A DNA stretch of 64,000 bases, from assembly GCF_018555385.1 (NCBI RefSeq), contig NZ_JAFEJS010000006.1, forward strand, positions 1 through 64,000. Reading direction: 5' to 3'. Of this stretch, positions 63,761 through 64,000 are shown one piece after another. Made by a program: the position numbers and the translations under genes. The first letter of the stretch is position 1. Every line of letters begins with the position of its first letter. The stretch is from Bifidobacterium santillanense (GTDB taxonomy: Bacteria; Actinomycetota; Actinomycetes; Actinomycetales; Bifidobacteriaceae). The notes under the pieces are model-generated. The model had not been told where the DNA came from, did no database searches, and saw nothing but the letters and a program-made list of their open reading frames with translations.

Positions 63761-64000
63761 TGAACGCCGACAAGGTCAAGCACGGAGGGCTCTGGACCGC
63801 CCTGTTCACCGTCGTCTCGCTGGCATGGATCTTCCCGATCGTGCTGGTGGTCATCAACTCGTTCAAGCAGAAGGCGTACATCTCCAACAACGCGTTCTCC
63901 ATCCCCGCGGGCAAGGCGTTCGTCGGACTGGAGAACTACGTGCGCGGCGTGGAGACCACCGACTTCTTCGCCAGCTTCGGCTGGACGCTGCTCATCACCG
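63760..64000 (+). CDS. Sugar ABC transporter permease (MalG/UgpE type), partial
   Basis: Starts at ATG 63760, overlapping the stop of the first permease, and runs off the window after 80 codons. It shows the first helix (GGLWTALFTVVSLAWIFPIV), the NSFKQKAYI segment and the start of the second helix. It partners the previous permease. No ATPase gene is seen; such systems often share one encoded elsewhere. Confidence 0.9.
   Translation, partial: MNADKVKHGGLWTALFTVVSLAWIFPIVLVVINSFKQKAYISNNAFSIPAGKAFVGLENYVRGVETTDFFASFGWTLLIT

Overview
The window is high-GC, gene-dense actinobacterial DNA and most probably comes from a Bifidobacterium of the B. longum group. The basis is gene content: a urea ABC transporter, urease and nickel ECF transporter together on one chromosome segment, typical bifidobacterial SD-led genes, and LacI-controlled sugar uptake genes. 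The species is an inference, not something read directly.

Layout. 0-0.2 kb: 5S rRNA and its terminator, the end of an rRNA operon. 0.4-5.9 kb: a small module bounded by a 112-bp direct repeat copied from the 3' end of a nitroreductase gene. It holds a 35-codon peptide gene, a DUF1430-like (bacteriocin-associated) membrane protein, an ABC ATPase, and a divergent NarL-type two-component system. 5.8-12.1 kb: nitroreductase and urtABCDE urea uptake. 12.2-18.4 kb: housekeeping and transport genes (DUF1275, tRNA-Lys, cupin, methyltransferase, tRNA-Thr, tRNA-Tyr, PhzF, AzlCD with a LysR regulator). 18.5-29.3 kb: a stretch marked by three copies of the tRNA-Ser 3' end, which I read as one or two stacked islands. 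It carries an AlbA-type ATPase, an MFS exporter, a terpene-cyclase-like membrane protein, a truncated TetR, and a zinc-starvation cluster (ZnuA-ZinT fusion, cysteine-poor copies of bL32, bL36, bL31, uS14, bL33 and bL28, and a CobW/Mrf-like protein) around one Zur-like palindrome. 29.5-34.9 kb: glycosyltransferase, large membrane protein, AEC transporter and an ATPase. 35.4-45.1 kb: urease structural genes (fused gamma-beta, alpha), the accessory genes ureEFGD running toward them, and a nickel ECF transporter whose M component contains parS-like sites. 45.1-58.5 kb: a sulfite/nitrite reductase, flavodoxin, ferredoxin/flavodoxin reductase, a YeiH-type transporter and the later siroheme genes (hemC, hemD, cobA, met8-like, cbiX), plus a peptide-binding lipoprotein with a frameshift in a repeat tract. 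58.6-64 kb: a phosphoglycerate-mutase-like enzyme and an incomplete LacI-regulated sugar ABC transporter.

Working together. The Urt transporter imports urea, urease splits it to ammonia, UreEFGD loads nickel and the ECF transporter supplies that nickel: a complete urea-nitrogen salvage route. The siroheme genes supply cofactor for the reductase, and flavodoxin plus the flavoprotein reductase are a plausible electron path to it. The early porphyrin genes (hemA/hemL/hemB) are not in the window. The Zur cluster would replace zinc-bound ribosomal proteins when zinc is scarce.

The main unusual points are the peptide/exporter/two-component module with its integration scar, a one-base frameshift in the alternative bL28 gene, four parS-like sites inside a nickel transporter gene, a frameshifted 63-bp repeat tract in a lipoprotein gene, seven regularly spaced palindromes at 56.7-57.1 kb, and a family of large hairpins sharing one core.
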